Shown in pieces: positions 1 to 8,556 of a stretch of 64,000 nt of DNA. Each line of letters starts with the position of its first letter. The stretch's first letter is position 1. The notes under the pieces were generated by a model. That model was not told the origin of the DNA. It worked only from the letters and a program-made list of their open reading frames with translations, and searched no databases. This DNA comes from Erysipelothrix anatis (GTDB lineage Bacteria; Bacillota_I; Bacilli_A; Erysipelotrichales; Erysipelotrichaceae): contig NZ_WTSX01000002.1 in assembly GCF_009828745.1 (NCBI RefSeq), positions 62,001 through 126,000 on the forward strand. The letters run 5' to 3'. Made by a program: the position numbers and the translations under genes.

Positions 1-24
1 ATATCCGTGAACGGTGTCACGCAT
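1..24 (-). CDS. Possible N-terminus of an HD-domain phosphohydrolase (cut by the window edge)
   Basis: Only eight codons are visible, reading MRDTVHGY from an ATG at 24 and running off the left edge. The short pattern RDxVHGY resembles the N-terminus of HD-domain phosphohydrolases of the YwfO type, which typically begin with a D-P-V-H-x-Y motif. It lies 25 bases downstream of gltX on the same strand. There is no strong ribosome binding site, and upstream codons stay open, so the true start is uncertain. The assignment is a guess from a very short stretch. Confidence 0.25.
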
Positions 25-49
25 CACTTTCTGCTCAGCACAGCGTTTA

Positions 50-1492
50 TTAAGCGTTGACATAAGTTTCTAAACGTTTTTTAACCACATCATAACCTGT
101 TAAGTATAACGCACTCATAAGATCAGGTCCGTGTGATTGATGGGTAGCACTGACACGAAGTCCCATGAATAATGGTTTTCCTTTGAGTTCAGTTTCTTTT
201 TTAGTTGCGTTAAATGCTTCTTTAAGTGCTTCAACTGACCAAGCTTCGGGTAGGTTTTTCAAGAATGACGCAGCCACTGTTTTGGTTGTCTCCCATGCAA
301 GTACTTCTTCTTCAGCTTCTGTAATAACCGGCTCATTGAAGAAACTATCAATCAGACTTCCAATTTCAGAACCATATTGTGTTTGGTCTTTATAGAGTAA
401 CAAGAGTTTCTCGACCCATGCTTCATCTTTTGATGCAAGATCATGACTTGCAGCAGCATAAGGTCTCACGAATTCAAGCCATTCTGCATCTGATTTTTCT
501 TTTAGGTATTGGTGGTTCATCCATGTTAATTTGGTAACATCAAACATTGATGGCGCTTTTGATAAACGAGATTCATCAAATTCAGCAATTAATTCCTCTT
601 TAGTGAAGAGTTCTTTCTCACCTTTTGGTGACCATCCTAGAAGTGCCATAAAGTTAAACATTGCTTCCGGAAGATATCCTTGATCTTTATATTGACTGAT
701 AAACTGCATCACAGAGTTATCACGTTTTGAGAGTTTTTTACCACTTTCGTTAACAATGAGTGTCATGTGACCATAACGTGGTATTTCCCAATTGAACATC
801 TCAAAAATCATCATTTGTTTTGGTGTATTCGAAATGTGTTCTTCACCACGGAATACGTGTGAGATTTCCATCAAGTGGTCATCAATCACAACCGCAAAGT
901 TGTAAGTTGGAATACCATTTGATTTGACAATCACCCAGTCCCCAATATCTTTGGATTCAAAAGTGATTTCACCACGTACCATGTCATCAAACGTATAGGT
1001 TTGATCTTCTGGAACATGGAGGCGAATAGAATGTTGGCGTCCTTCAGCTTCGTAAGCTGCTTTCGTAGCTGCATCAAGATGTAAGCATTTTTGATTGTAT
1101 CGTGTTGATGCATAGCCAGCTTCTTTTTGGCGATTATAGTCTTCTTCGAGTTCTTCTGAAGTACAGTAGCATTTATATGCATGTCCACTTTCAAGAAGTT
1201 TTTCTGTATATTCTCGGTAGATATCTAAACGTTCCATTTGACGGTATGGCGCATATTTCGGGTTGGGTTTATCAGGAGACTCATCTGCTTCAATCCCTAA
1301 CCAATTTAAGAAATATGTTTGGGACGCTTCGCCACCTTCAACATTACGTTCTACATCTGTATCTTCGATACGTAATACGAAATCTCCCCCATAGTGTTTT
1401 GCAATTAAATAGTCAAACAACGCTGTACGCGCGTTTCCGATATGTAAAAACCCTGTTGGGCTTGGTGCATATCTAACTCGAACTCTTTCCAT
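50..1492 (-). CDS. gltX: Glutamate-tRNA ligase
   Basis: Class I aminoacyl-tRNA synthetase that charges tRNA-Glu in the cytoplasm; in many Gram-positive bacteria it also charges tRNA-Gln for later amidation. The HIGH-type motif is seen as FLHIG near residue 17 and the KMSKS-type motif as KLSKR at 253-257. C108, C110, C136 and H138 match the zinc site of E. coli GluRS. The start was set at the ATG at 1492, because a GAGGT ribosome binding site lies just upstream and the protein then begins with the family's MERVRVRYAPSPTG pattern. A longer in-frame ORF reaches 1594 but would add 34 atypical residues. Length is 480 residues, normal for the family. Confidence 0.97.
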   Translation of the reverse strand: MERVRVRYAPSPTGFLHIGNARTALFDYLIAKHYGGDFVLRIEDTDVERNVEGGEASQTYFLNWLGIEADESPDKPNPKYAPYRQMERLDIYREYTEKLLESGHAYKCYCTSEELEEDYNRQKEAGYASTRYNQKCLHLDAATKAAYEAEGRQHSIRLHVPEDQTYTFDDMVRGEITFESKDIGDWVIVKSNGIPTYNFAVVIDDHLMEISHVFRGEEHISNTPKQMMIFEMFNWEIPRYGHMTLIVNESGKKLSKRDNSVMQFISQYKDQGYLPEAMFNFMALLGWSPKGEKELFTKEELIAEFDESRLSKAPSMFDVTKLTWMNHQYLKEKSDAEWLEFVRPYAAASHDLASKDEAWVEKLLLLYKDQTQYGSEIGSLIDSFFNEPVITEAEEEVLAWETTKTVAASFLKNLPEAWSVEALKEAFNATKKETELKGKPLFMGLRVSATHQSHGPDLMSALYLTGYDVVKKRLETYVNA

Positions 1493-1523
1493 ATTTTTAC
1501 CTCTTTTCAAAAACATTGCATTT

Positions 1524-1553
1524 ATTATATCACGTTCTGTGTTTTCCCTACAA
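1524..1553 (-). promoter_or_regulatory. Promoter of gltX
   Basis: A TATAAT at 1524-1529, read on the minus strand, is preceded by TGA, giving an extended -10. A TTGTAG box lies 18 bases further upstream at 1548-1553. It sits about 30 bases before the gltX start. Confidence 0.55.
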
Positions 1554-1624
1554 TTTAAGTATGTGCATTTACATGGTTTACCTTGTATTTTCACGTAATA
1601 TGGTTGTATATTTTAGCGAAAACA

Positions 1625-1654
1625 AAAAGATTGATACACTGTACCAACCTTTTC
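1625..1654 (-). terminator. Terminator after the thiolase gene
   Basis: On the minus strand AAAAGGTTG pairs with CAATCTTTT (one G-T pair), followed by a T-rich run TTTGTTTT. It lies 13 bases past the thiolase stop codon. Confidence 0.55.
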
Positions 1655-1666
1655 TTATTTATCATT

Positions 1667-2830
1667 TTAGCGATCCAAAAGCATCGCAACACCCATTCCG
1701 CCACCAATACATAGTGACGCAATTCCGCGTTTAGACTCGGATCGAAGCATTTCATAGATTAGTGTAACCATAATACGTGCTCCCGACGCTCCAATTGGAT
1801 GCCCCAGTGAGATTGCACCACCGTTCACATTAACTTTATTAGCATCAATATTTAAATCACGAATAACCGCTAATGACTGTGCGGCAAATGCTTCGTTCAA
1901 TTCAAATCGATCAACACTGTTTAAATCAATTTTTGTTTTTTCAACGAGTTTAGAAACTGCAAGATAGGGCGCATATCCCATAATTGATGGATCCATACCA
2001 ATTTCCGCAAATCCATTAATGGTTGCGAGAATCTCAAGATTCATGGCTTCTGCTTTTTCTCGACTCATAATAACCAATGCAGCTGCACCATCATTAACTC
2101 CGGATGAATTTCCAGCTGTTACAGAACCACCCTCACGAAAACTTGGTTTTAATTTTTGAAGTCCTTCAAGTGTTGAGTTATGACGAATGTATTCATCTTC
2201 CTCAAAAATCCCTTTTTTTGTTTCTACAGGTACAATTTCTGCTTTAAAGATACCTTCGCGTTGTGCTTTGCTTGCACGAAGTTGAGATTCCAGTGCAAAT
2301 GCATCTTGGTCTTCGCGGCTCACATTGAATTGATCCGCAACATGCTCTGCTGTCATTCCCATTAATTCTTGTGTAAAGGCATCCGTAAATCCATCAACCG
2401 TTATCGTATCCTGTGTTTCAAGATTCCGCATTTTCGAACCGAATCGACCGTTTTTTACAATATGTGGGGCCTGAGATAGGTTTTCAAAACCACCCACAAC
2501 TGCAATATCACTTTCTCCCAGCAAAATTGACTGCATTCCAAGATGAATTGACTTCATCCCAGAACCGCACATTTCATTGATTGTCATCGCTGGTGTGCTG
2601 TATGGAATTCCCGCATGAACGGATGCTTGTCGCGCTGGGTTTTGTCCCAATCCCGACTGAATCACGTTTCCCATAACAACATAATCGACGTCTTCCGGCT
2701 TGATTCGTGCACGATTCATCGCTTCTTTTATTACGGCAGTCCCGATTTCTACGGCTGTGGTTCCAATGAGGCTTCCCCCAAATTTCCCAATAGCAGTACG
2801 GGCCGCGCCTACAATTACTACGTCGCGCAA
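1667..2830 (-). CDS. Acetyl-CoA acetyltransferase (acetoacetyl-CoA thiolase)
   Basis: Condenses two acetyl-CoA into acetoacetyl-CoA, the substrate of HMG-CoA synthase, whose gene is divergent next door. The active-site cysteine is C88 in NEMCGSG. The C-terminal catalytic pair is H344 in GHPIGASG and C374 in SLCIGGG. The start chosen is a TTG at 2830: AAGGAG lies 8 bases before it, and the protein then begins MRDVVIVGAARTAIGKF as in other thiolases. A GTG three codons earlier would overlap the ribosome binding site. Length is 387 residues, normal. Beta-oxidation or butyrate use is possible for this family, but the neighbour points to the mevalonate pathway (mvaC/atoB role). Confidence 0.92.
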   Translation of the reverse strand: MRDVVIVGAARTAIGKFGGSLIGTTAVEIGTAVIKEAMNRARIKPEDVDYVVMGNVIQSGLGQNPARQASVHAGIPYSTPAMTINEMCGSGMKSIHLGMQSILLGESDIAVVGGFENLSQAPHIVKNGRFGSKMRNLETQDTITVDGFTDAFTQELMGMTAEHVADQFNVSREDQDAFALESQLRASKAQREGIFKAEIVPVETKKGIFEEDEYIRHNSTLEGLQKLKPSFREGGSVTAGNSSGVNDGAAALVIMSREKAEAMNLEILATINGFAEIGMDPSIMGYAPYLAVSKLVEKTKIDLNSVDRFELNEAFAAQSLAVIRDLNIDANKVNVNGGAISLGHPIGASGARIMVTLIYEMLRSESKRGIASLCIGGGMGVAMLLDR

Positions 2831-2868
2831 ATAGATCACTCCTTTTTGTTTATAGTGTTAGCCTGTAT

Positions 2869-2897
2869 ATTATACCTTTTGTTTAATCCAAAAACAA
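2869..2897 (-). promoter_or_regulatory. Promoter of the thiolase gene
   Basis: Read on the minus strand, TTGTTT at 2892-2897 is 17 bases from TATAAT at 2869-2874, about 40 bases before the TTG start. Confidence 0.55.
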
Positions 2898-2912
2898 AAC
2901 TTTTCGTATTCT

Positions 2913-2941
2913 TTGCCTATTTGGGCAAATCTCCGTATAAT
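2913..2941 (+). promoter_or_regulatory. Promoter of mvaS
   Basis: TTGCCT at 2913-2918 is separated by 17 bases from a perfect TATAAT at 2936-2941. The start codon follows 26 bases later. Together with the thiolase promoter it forms a back-to-back promoter region. Confidence 0.65.
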
Positions 2942-2967
2942 AGTTTTACTATTAAAAGGAGTACTTT

Positions 2968-4116
2968 ATGAAAATAGGTATTGATAAAATCGGGTTCTAT
3001 TCTCCAGGATATTTTCTGGATATGGCCGATTTAGCTACAGCGCGTAACGCTGACGTGAACAAGTATACCATTGGTCTTGGACAAGATAGAATGGCAATGC
3101 CCCCTATCACACAAGATACCATAACTATGGCTGCGAATGCTGCCGTTGGAATCTTATCCGAAGAAGATTTAGAAGCAATCGATTTGGTTATCTTAGGTAC
3201 CGAAAGCGGAACCGACCAGTCAAAAGCAGGTGCAACTGCAATCCACCATTTATTAGGTATTAACCCCTATGCTCGTGCAATCGAAATGAAACAAGCTTGT
3301 TATGCTGCAACCGCAGGAATTCAACTTGCGAAAGGTCATATTGCATTAAACCCTACCAAAAAGGCTCTGATTATCGCATCAGACATTTCCAAATACGGCT
3401 TAAATTCAGGTGGTGAACCGACACAAGGTGCCGGTGCTGTCGCGATTTTAATTGCTGCAAATCCGCGCATTATGAGTTTGGATAATGACGCTGCATACTT
3501 TACTGATGATATTTTGGATTTCTGGCGACCAAACTACAGCGATTATGCATTTGTTGATGGTCAGTATTCGAACGAACAATACCAACGATTCTTTGAAGCA
3601 ACGTTTAACCGCTACATGGAAGATACCGGCCGTACACTTGATGATTTCAATGCGTTAACATTCCATATTCCGTATACCAAGCTAGGGCTTAAATCATTAC
3701 GTATGGTCGCAGATATAGATACCCGTCCTGATTTGTTCGAGAATTTTAATCACGCTACTTATTACAACCGAACGGTTGGAAATATTTATACAGGTTCACT
3801 CTATTTGAGTCTTATTTCGTTACTTGAAAAAGGGTCATTAGCCGCAGGTTCTCGAATTGGATTGTTTAGTTACGGTTCAGGAGCTGTTGGAGAATTTTTC
3901 AGCGGTGTTCTTGAGGACGGTTACAAAGACCATCTTGTTTCGGATCATCAAACCATGATTGATGCCCGTAAACGCCTATCGATTCATGCCTATGAAGCGA
4001 TGTATAATGTATCGTTAATTAAAGATGGTTCGCACCAAATCTTGGATACAACACACGAAACATCACCATTCTATCTTAAAGAAATCAAACACCACAAACG
4101 TGTTTATAATAAATAA
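2968..4116 (+). CDS. mvaS: Hydroxymethylglutaryl-CoA synthase
   Basis: Makes HMG-CoA from acetoacetyl-CoA and acetyl-CoA, the second step of the mevalonate route to isopentenyl diphosphate. The catalytic residues fall at E79 (GTES), C111 (KQACYAA) and H233 (FHIPYTK), the same numbering as in staphylococcal and enterococcal enzymes. An AAAGGAG site lies 7 bases before the ATG. At 382 residues it is full length for the bacterial family. It is transcribed divergently from the thiolase that supplies its substrate, so the two are probably co-controlled from the shared intergenic region. The other mevalonate genes are outside this window. Confidence 0.96.
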   Translation: MKIGIDKIGFYSPGYFLDMADLATARNADVNKYTIGLGQDRMAMPPITQDTITMAANAAVGILSEEDLEAIDLVILGTESGTDQSKAGATAIHHLLGINPYARAIEMKQACYAATAGIQLAKGHIALNPTKKALIIASDISKYGLNSGGEPTQGAGAVAILIAANPRIMSLDNDAAYFTDDILDFWRPNYSDYAFVDGQYSNEQYQRFFEATFNRYMEDTGRTLDDFNALTFHIPYTKLGLKSLRMVADIDTRPDLFENFNHATYYNRTVGNIYTGSLYLSLISLLEKGSLAAGSRIGLFSYGSGAVGEFFSGVLEDGYKDHLVSDHQTMIDARKRLSIHAYEAMYNVSLIKDGSHQILDTTHETSPFYLKEIKHHKRVYNK

Positions 4117-4137
4117 AAGGAGCTTTTGCTCCTTTTT
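4115..4137 (+). terminator. Terminator after mvaS, probably bidirectional
   Basis: AAAAGGAGC, loop TTTT, GCTCC and a T-run directly after the stop codon. The left flank is A-rich, so it can also stop the convergent amidohydrolase transcript. Confidence 0.8.
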
Positions 4138-4197
4138 TGTTTGTTTTTTATGCGTTATGTTGTGATTTTGTCGTCTAAATACACAAAGTTTCATGTG

Positions 4198-5370
4198 TTA
4201 TTGCTCATCGATATATGCAATTGTTAGTTCAATCATCGTTTGCGCAAGCATTACCAATACCCGTTCATCTGCTTCAAATTTAGGATTATGTAAAAAATAT
4301 GGAGATGGTGCTGCAGATGACCCTACAAATAGAAACGCACCTGGAATTGTTTTTAAATACGTTGCGAAATCTTCTGAAAATGGTACAGGCTCAATTTCTT
4401 CAACCGTATCAAGAAAGGCTGCTTTTTTAAGAACTGGAATAATCTTCGATACCACTTCAGGATGATTTACAAGTGCGGGGTATCCTCCTAAATGATTCAT
4501 TCGAACCTCAACCTTGTACATAGCGGCAATCCCATGACACAGCGCTTCAAGTTCTGATTCAAGACATTTTTCAACACTTTCCTCGAAATAACGCGTGCTT
4601 AAAGCGAGATGAACATGCTCTTGGATGACATTATCAGCACCTTTTCCCTCAAACGATCCGATTGTAATTACGGCCGGTTTTTGTGGGTCAATACGTCGAG
4701 ACACAATGCTTTGGGTCGCTACAACGAATTGACTTGCAGCAACAATTGCATCATTCGCTAGATGTGGCGATGCACCATGTCCACCTAAACCAGTAATATC
4801 AACTGTGATTGCGGCATTACCGGCCATCATGGATGCCTTCGCATAACGGATGGTTCCGAGCTTTTCGTCAGGCATCACATGCGCTCCATAAATACGGGTT
4901 ACATCATCAAGAAGTCCGGAGTTCATGAAATCCACAGCACCTCCTGGAGGTGTTTCTTCGGCATGTTGGTGGATAATTTTGATAGTAATCGGTAATTGGT
5001 CACGAAGTGTGATGAGACTATCAGCCGCAATCATAAGAGCTGCTGTATGCAAATCATGACCACACGCATGCATAATACCATCATGTTGAGACTTAAACGA
5101 ACTCTCGACTAACTCTTGCATTGGTAAGGCATCAAAATCCGCTCTCAATGCGAGGACACGTTCTGATTTTCCTGGGTTAATCGTAACTACAAAGCCGTGA
5201 CGCTCTGAAATCGTGTCTATTTGTACGGGTTTTTCCGCATAGAAGTTTTTAATGTATGCTGCAGTCTCAACTTCTGCGAATGACAATTCTGGAAATTGAT
5301 GGAGATGCCGACGTATTGCAATCATTTCATCCATTCGGTCCTCAATCATTTTTAATAATAATGCTTTCAT
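4198..5370 (-). CDS. M20-family amidohydrolase (N-acyl amino acid deacylase type)
   Basis: Zinc or cobalt dependent amidohydrolase of the M20D group, which removes acyl groups from amino acids or peptides. Members include hippurate hydrolase, N-acetyldiaminopimelate deacetylase and aminoacylase-like enzymes. Visible metal ligands are C103 and H105 in HACGHDLHTA, the E138-E139 pair in QHAEE, and a C-terminal histidine in FLHNPKF. The dimerisation domain lies between the two catalytic halves, as usual. Length is 390 residues. No dap genes are adjacent, so the substrate cannot be named. It is transcribed alone, with a hairpin just upstream that ends the darA transcript. Confidence 0.85.
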   Translation of the reverse strand: MKALLLKMIEDRMDEMIAIRRHLHQFPELSFAEVETAAYIKNFYAEKPVQIDTISERHGFVVTINPGKSERVLALRADFDALPMQELVESSFKSQHDGIMHACGHDLHTAALMIAADSLITLRDQLPITIKIIHQHAEETPPGGAVDFMNSGLLDDVTRIYGAHVMPDEKLGTIRYAKASMMAGNAAITVDITGLGGHGASPHLANDAIVAASQFVVATQSIVSRRIDPQKPAVITIGSFEGKGADNVIQEHVHLALSTRYFEESVEKCLESELEALCHGIAAMYKVEVRMNHLGGYPALVNHPEVVSKIIPVLKKAAFLDTVEEIEPVPFSEDFATYLKTIPGAFLFVGSSAAPSPYFLHNPKFEADERVLVMLAQTMIELTIAYIDEQ

Positions 5371-5386
5371 AGCGTCTCCTTAAATA

Positions 5387-5410
5387 AAAGTACCGCCGCA
5401 GCGGTACTTG
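5387..5410 (-). terminator. Terminator after darA
   Basis: AAGTACCGC and GCGGTACTT form a 9-bp stem around a 3-base loop, with a T-rich flank on the minus strand. It sits between darA and the amidohydrolase. Confidence 0.8.
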
Positions 5411-5411
5411 A

Positions 5412-5735
5412 TTATAGTTTGTGGAATGCTTCGACATCTACAACAAATACTGTTGCACCACCCACTTGGACTTCAACTGGGAACGAAGCATAGCGTCCGA
5501 TGTCATAAGATGCTGTGGAAGGAACCACTTCGGTGCGTTTTTTACCTTCGCGACCGATAATCTCTAAACAAGAATCAACACGATCATCATCACAACCAAT
5601 AATTAGAGTTGTGTTACCTGCTCGTAGGAATCCTCCTGTCGTTGCAAGACGTGTTACTTGGAAATTCTCTTTGTTTAGCGCTGTTGAAACAGATGAACTA
5701 TCATCGTTTGATACAATTGCGAGTACTAATTTCAT
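5412..5735 (-). CDS. darA: PII-like cyclic-di-AMP receptor protein
   Basis: A 107-residue protein of the DarA/PstA (YaaQ, DUF970) family, PII-like trimers that bind cyclic-di-AMP in the cytoplasm. Family features visible are the start MKLVLAIVSNDDSSS, the TRLATTGGFLRAGNTTLIIG segment that helps form the nucleotide pocket, and the FPVEVQVGGATVFV strand near the C-terminus. In Bacillus this gene sits between tmk and holB; here it stands alone. A GAGGGGAG site precedes the ATG. Its downstream target is not known in this organism. Confidence 0.93.
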   Translation of the reverse strand: MKLVLAIVSNDDSSSVSTALNKENFQVTRLATTGGFLRAGNTTLIIGCDDDRVDSCLEIIGREGKKRTEVVPSTASYDIGRYASFPVEVQVGGATVFVVDVEAFHKL

Positions 5736-5761
5736 AAGTATTCTCCCCTCTTATTACGTTT

Positions 5762-5770
5762 ATTATAACA
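5762..5770 (-). promoter_or_regulatory. Extended -10 promoter of darA
   Basis: Minus strand TGTTATAAT (TGn plus TATAAT at 5762-5767), 26 bases before the ATG. No convincing -35 is visible, and the site abuts the ychF terminator. Confidence 0.45.
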
Positions 5771-5808
5771 CAAAGAAAAATATCACAAGTCAATGACTTG
5801 CGATATTT
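5771..5808 (-). terminator. Terminator after ychF
   Basis: AAATATC and CAAGTCA pair with TGACTTG and GATATTT around a one-base mismatch, giving a long stem. On the minus strand it is followed by TTTTCTTT. Confidence 0.75.
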
Positions 5809-5827
5809 GGTGAATTTTTTGTTAAGT

Positions 5828-6931
5828 TTAGTTATTAAAGCGGAAATGGACAATATCGCCATCTTTCATGACATACTCTTTACCTTCCGAACGAAGTTTC
5901 CCAGCTTCTTTAACGACTTGTTCAGAACCAAGTTCCACAAGATCATTAACATGGTAGACTTCGGCACGAATAAATCCTTTTTCAAAATCAGTATGGATTA
6001 CCCCAGCACATTGTGGTGCCTTCATGCCTTCAGTAAATGTCCATGCACGAATTTCTTTCGGCCCTGCCGTAAAGAATGTACGCAAGCTAAGAATATCATA
6101 TGCGTTTCGGACTAAAACATCGAGACCACTCTCTTCAACACCAAGTTCGCTTAAGAACTCATCACGTTCTTCATCTGCAAGACTAGACAAATCTTCTTCA
6201 ACTTTTGCACATACAGTAACAACACGACTATCACGTGCCTCAGCATATGCTTTAACTTTTTGATACATCTCATTTTCTTCAACATTTGCGATACTGTCTT
6301 CATCTACGTTCGCAACATAGATGACAGGTTTGATTGTTAGGAAGTGGAATGTACGAATCAGCTTCATTTCATCATCAGTTAGTGACAAATCAGAAAGCGG
6401 ACGGTTGTCTTCAAGCACTGCTTTACACTTATCAAGCACTTTAAGTTCGTTCTGTGCATCTTTATCGTTTGATTTGGCTTTACGACCGACACGATTTAAG
6501 CGATTCTCAACTGATTGTAAATCAGCAAGCATCAATTCAATTTCTATAATTTCGATATCAGAGATTGGATCTCCGACAACCCCGTGCTCATGCACGATGT
6601 CAGGATTTGCAAAACAGCGAACGACGTGAGCGATTGCATCCACTTCACGAATGTTTGAAAGGAACTGGTTTCCTAAACCTTCCCCTTTCGATGCTCCCTT
6701 TACAAGCCCTGCAATATCGGTAAATTCAAATGTTGTTGGAATAATTTTTTCAGATTCAATTTTGCTTCGAATATCTTCCAAGCGTTTGTCGTTTACTTTA
6801 ACGACACCTACATTGGGTTCAATTGTCGCAAACGGATAGTTCGCTGCTTCAACTTGTGATTTTGTAATTGCGTTAAATAGTGTTGATTTTCCAACGTTTG
6901 GTAAACCAACAATTCCTGCTGTTAATGCCAT
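5828..6931 (-). CDS. ychF: Redox-regulated ATPase YchF (Obg-like)
   Basis: Universally conserved P-loop protein of the OBG family that prefers ATP over GTP and associates with ribosomes. The P-loop GLPNVGKS is at residues 9-16. A central coiled-coil insertion and a C-terminal TGS domain, ending near MKDGDIVHFRFNN, complete the normal 367-residue length. The start lies 2 bases after the DUF951 stop codon, so the two are co-transcribed. The same ychF-DUF951 pairing is found near the origin in Bacillus. Confidence 0.97.
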   Translation of the reverse strand: MALTAGIVGLPNVGKSTLFNAITKSQVEAANYPFATIEPNVGVVKVNDKRLEDIRSKIESEKIIPTTFEFTDIAGLVKGASKGEGLGNQFLSNIREVDAIAHVVRCFANPDIVHEHGVVGDPISDIEIIEIELMLADLQSVENRLNRVGRKAKSNDKDAQNELKVLDKCKAVLEDNRPLSDLSLTDDEMKLIRTFHFLTIKPVIYVANVDEDSIANVEENEMYQKVKAYAEARDSRVVTVCAKVEEDLSSLADEERDEFLSELGVEESGLDVLVRNAYDILSLRTFFTAGPKEIRAWTFTEGMKAPQCAGVIHTDFEKGFIRAEVYHVNDLVELGSEQVVKEAGKLRSEGKEYVMKDGDIVHFRFNN

Positions 6932-6933
6932 AT

Positions 6934-7134
6934 TTATGCCTCATTTCTTTCAATTATTTTTTTGAGTTTCTTTTCAAATTCGTGGCGTTCCATCATGATG
7001 ACAGCACCACAGCCTTCACATTTTATTTTAATATCCGCACCCATACGTGTAATTTTGAAGTATTGTGATTTTTTACAGGGATGGTCTTTTTTCATCTGAA
7101 CGATATCACCAAGGCCATATTCTTTTTTAATCAT
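6934..7134 (-). CDS. DUF951 family small protein
   Basis: A 66-residue protein of unknown function that in many Gram-positive bacteria sits directly upstream of ychF (YyzM in Bacillus). The family pattern is visible: GDIVQMKKDHPC near the N-terminus and a CEGC pair at residues 39-42. With C20 these could bind metal, giving a compact nucleic-acid-binding-like fold; that is inference. An AGGAG site precedes the ATG. It lies 9 bases after folD and 2 bases before ychF, inside the dtd-folD-DUF951-ychF run. Confidence 0.9.
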   Translation of the reverse strand: MIKKEYGLGDIVQMKKDHPCKKSQYFKITRMGADIKIKCEGCGAVIMMERHEFEKKLKKIIERNEA

Positions 7135-7143
7135 AGGGTCTCC

Positions 7144-7995
7144 TTATTTTTGCGCATGCTGCGCACGGTATGCTTGCAGTGTGTTTTCCAATAAACTTGC
7201 AATAGTCATCGGACCAACACCTTTCGGTACTGGTGTCGCATAAGCAACTTTTTTATATGCTTCTGGATCAACATCTCCCACAATCATGCCATCAATTCGA
7301 TGAATTCCAACATCCACCAATACTTGATGTGATTGAACTTGAGATGCCTTAATAAAGTTGGGTTGCCCAATCGCCACAACTACAATGTCACTTTCTTGAA
7401 TCAAAGTATCGAGATTTTGAGTTCGAGAATGTGCTAGGGTAACTGTCGCATTCGCATGGGTTAGGAGTGTCGCAACGGGTTTTCCCACGAGACGACTTCG
7501 CCCAATGACAAGCGCTCGTTTGCCTGTTACATCAATATGATACCAGTCCAATAAGCGCATAATCCCTTTGGGTGTGCACGAAATGAACTGAGGGCGGTTA
7601 ATTTCCAATAGACCAACATTAAGTGGATGAAGTCCGTCAACATCTTTACTTGGGCTGATGGCATCCACAATTATGTCTTCATTGATATGTTTTGGTAATG
7701 GCAGCTGGACGAGAATTCCATCAACATCTGCATCATCGTTTAAGGCATGGATATGACGTAATACATCATCTTCAGACGTATCTTCTTCTAGGCGAATAGT
7801 CTTGGAAGTCATCCCAACAGCACTCGCTTGCTTCATTTTCGAATTTACATAGGTTTCAGAAGCTGGATCGTTTCCAACCAAGACAACTGTTAGTGATGGG
7901 GCGCGGTTTCCTTGCATCGTAATCTCAGAAACTTCTTGTGCAATTTGTTTTCGAATTTCTTTCGAAACATGCAAACCATCAAGACGTGTACTCAT
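7144..7995 (-). CDS. folD: Bifunctional methylenetetrahydrofolate dehydrogenase/cyclohydrolase
   Basis: Interconverts 5,10-methylene- and 10-formyl-tetrahydrofolate with NADP+, supplying one-carbon units for purine and formyl-methionyl-tRNA synthesis. The catalytic tyrosine and lysine are Y49 and K53 in SETYVNSKMKQA. The signatures GILVQLPLP and SPSKDVDGLHP and the NADP-binding stretch VIGRSRLVGKPVA are present. A very strong AAGGAGGGA site precedes the ATG. Length is 283 residues, typical. It probably shares a transcript with dtd upstream and DUF951/ychF downstream, since no terminator is seen between them. Confidence 0.97.
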   Translation of the reverse strand: MSTRLDGLHVSKEIRKQIAQEVSEITMQGNRAPSLTVVLVGNDPASETYVNSKMKQASAVGMTSKTIRLEEDTSEDDVLRHIHALNDDADVDGILVQLPLPKHINEDIIVDAISPSKDVDGLHPLNVGLLEINRPQFISCTPKGIMRLLDWYHIDVTGKRALVIGRSRLVGKPVATLLTHANATVTLAHSRTQNLDTLIQESDIVVVAIGQPNFIKASQVQSHQVLVDVGIHRIDGMIVGDVDPEAYKKVAYATPVPKGVGPMTIASLLENTLQAYRAQHAQK

Positions 7996-8039
7996 ACTTA
8001 TCCCTCCTTAGCGATTTCCACCCATAATAATATCACACC

Positions 8040-8495
8040 TTAAATGACCTTACCATCTTTGATAGTTAGAATCACGGTAACCGGGCCATCATTGTCTAAT
8101 ATGACGTTCATATGGTGTTGAAACTTACCTGTTTGAACCTCAATTCCATGCGCTCTAAGTTTCGCATTAAACTGTTCAAAGTATTCACTTGCCAATTCTG
8201 GCCGCATTGCACCAATAAAACTGGGACGATTCCCTTTGCGGGCATCAGCTGCAAGTGTGAATTGTGATATTGATAAAATTTTTCCACCGACATCTTGAAT
8301 GCTCCGATTCATCTTTCCTTCGGCATCTTCAAAAAGACGAATTTGTGCAATTTTATCCGCTGCCTTTTGGATATCACGTTCGCCATCATCGACTTCAATT
8401 CCTACCAGTAGCATAAAACCCTCTTGAATCGCTCCAACGCTTTCCGAATCAACGATAACTTTTGCTTCTTTAACTTTCTGAATTACTATTTTCAT
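8040..8495 (-). CDS. dtd: D-aminoacyl-tRNA deacylase
   Basis: Removes D-amino acids wrongly attached to tRNAs, and also clears glycine from tRNA-Ala. The two family motifs are present: SQFTLAA at residues 77-83 and the cross-subunit Gly-cisPro motif NDGPVT around 135-140. The start is placed at the ATG at 8495, which has GAGGTGA upstream and gives MKIVIQKVKEAKV; a longer in-frame ORF to 8537 lacks a binding site. Length is 150 residues. It is divergent from rarA, with about 60 bases between the two starts. Confidence 0.95.
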   Translation of the reverse strand: MKIVIQKVKEAKVIVDSESVGAIQEGFMLLVGIEVDDGERDIQKAADKIAQIRLFEDAEGKMNRSIQDVGGKILSISQFTLAADARKGNRPSFIGAMRPELASEYFEQFNAKLRAHGIEVQTGKFQHHMNVILDNDGPVTVILTIKDGKVI

Positions 8496-8556
8496 GGTGT
8501 CACCTCTATGCCTTATTTTACACGAATCATGATACAATATATAGAAGGAGATTTGT

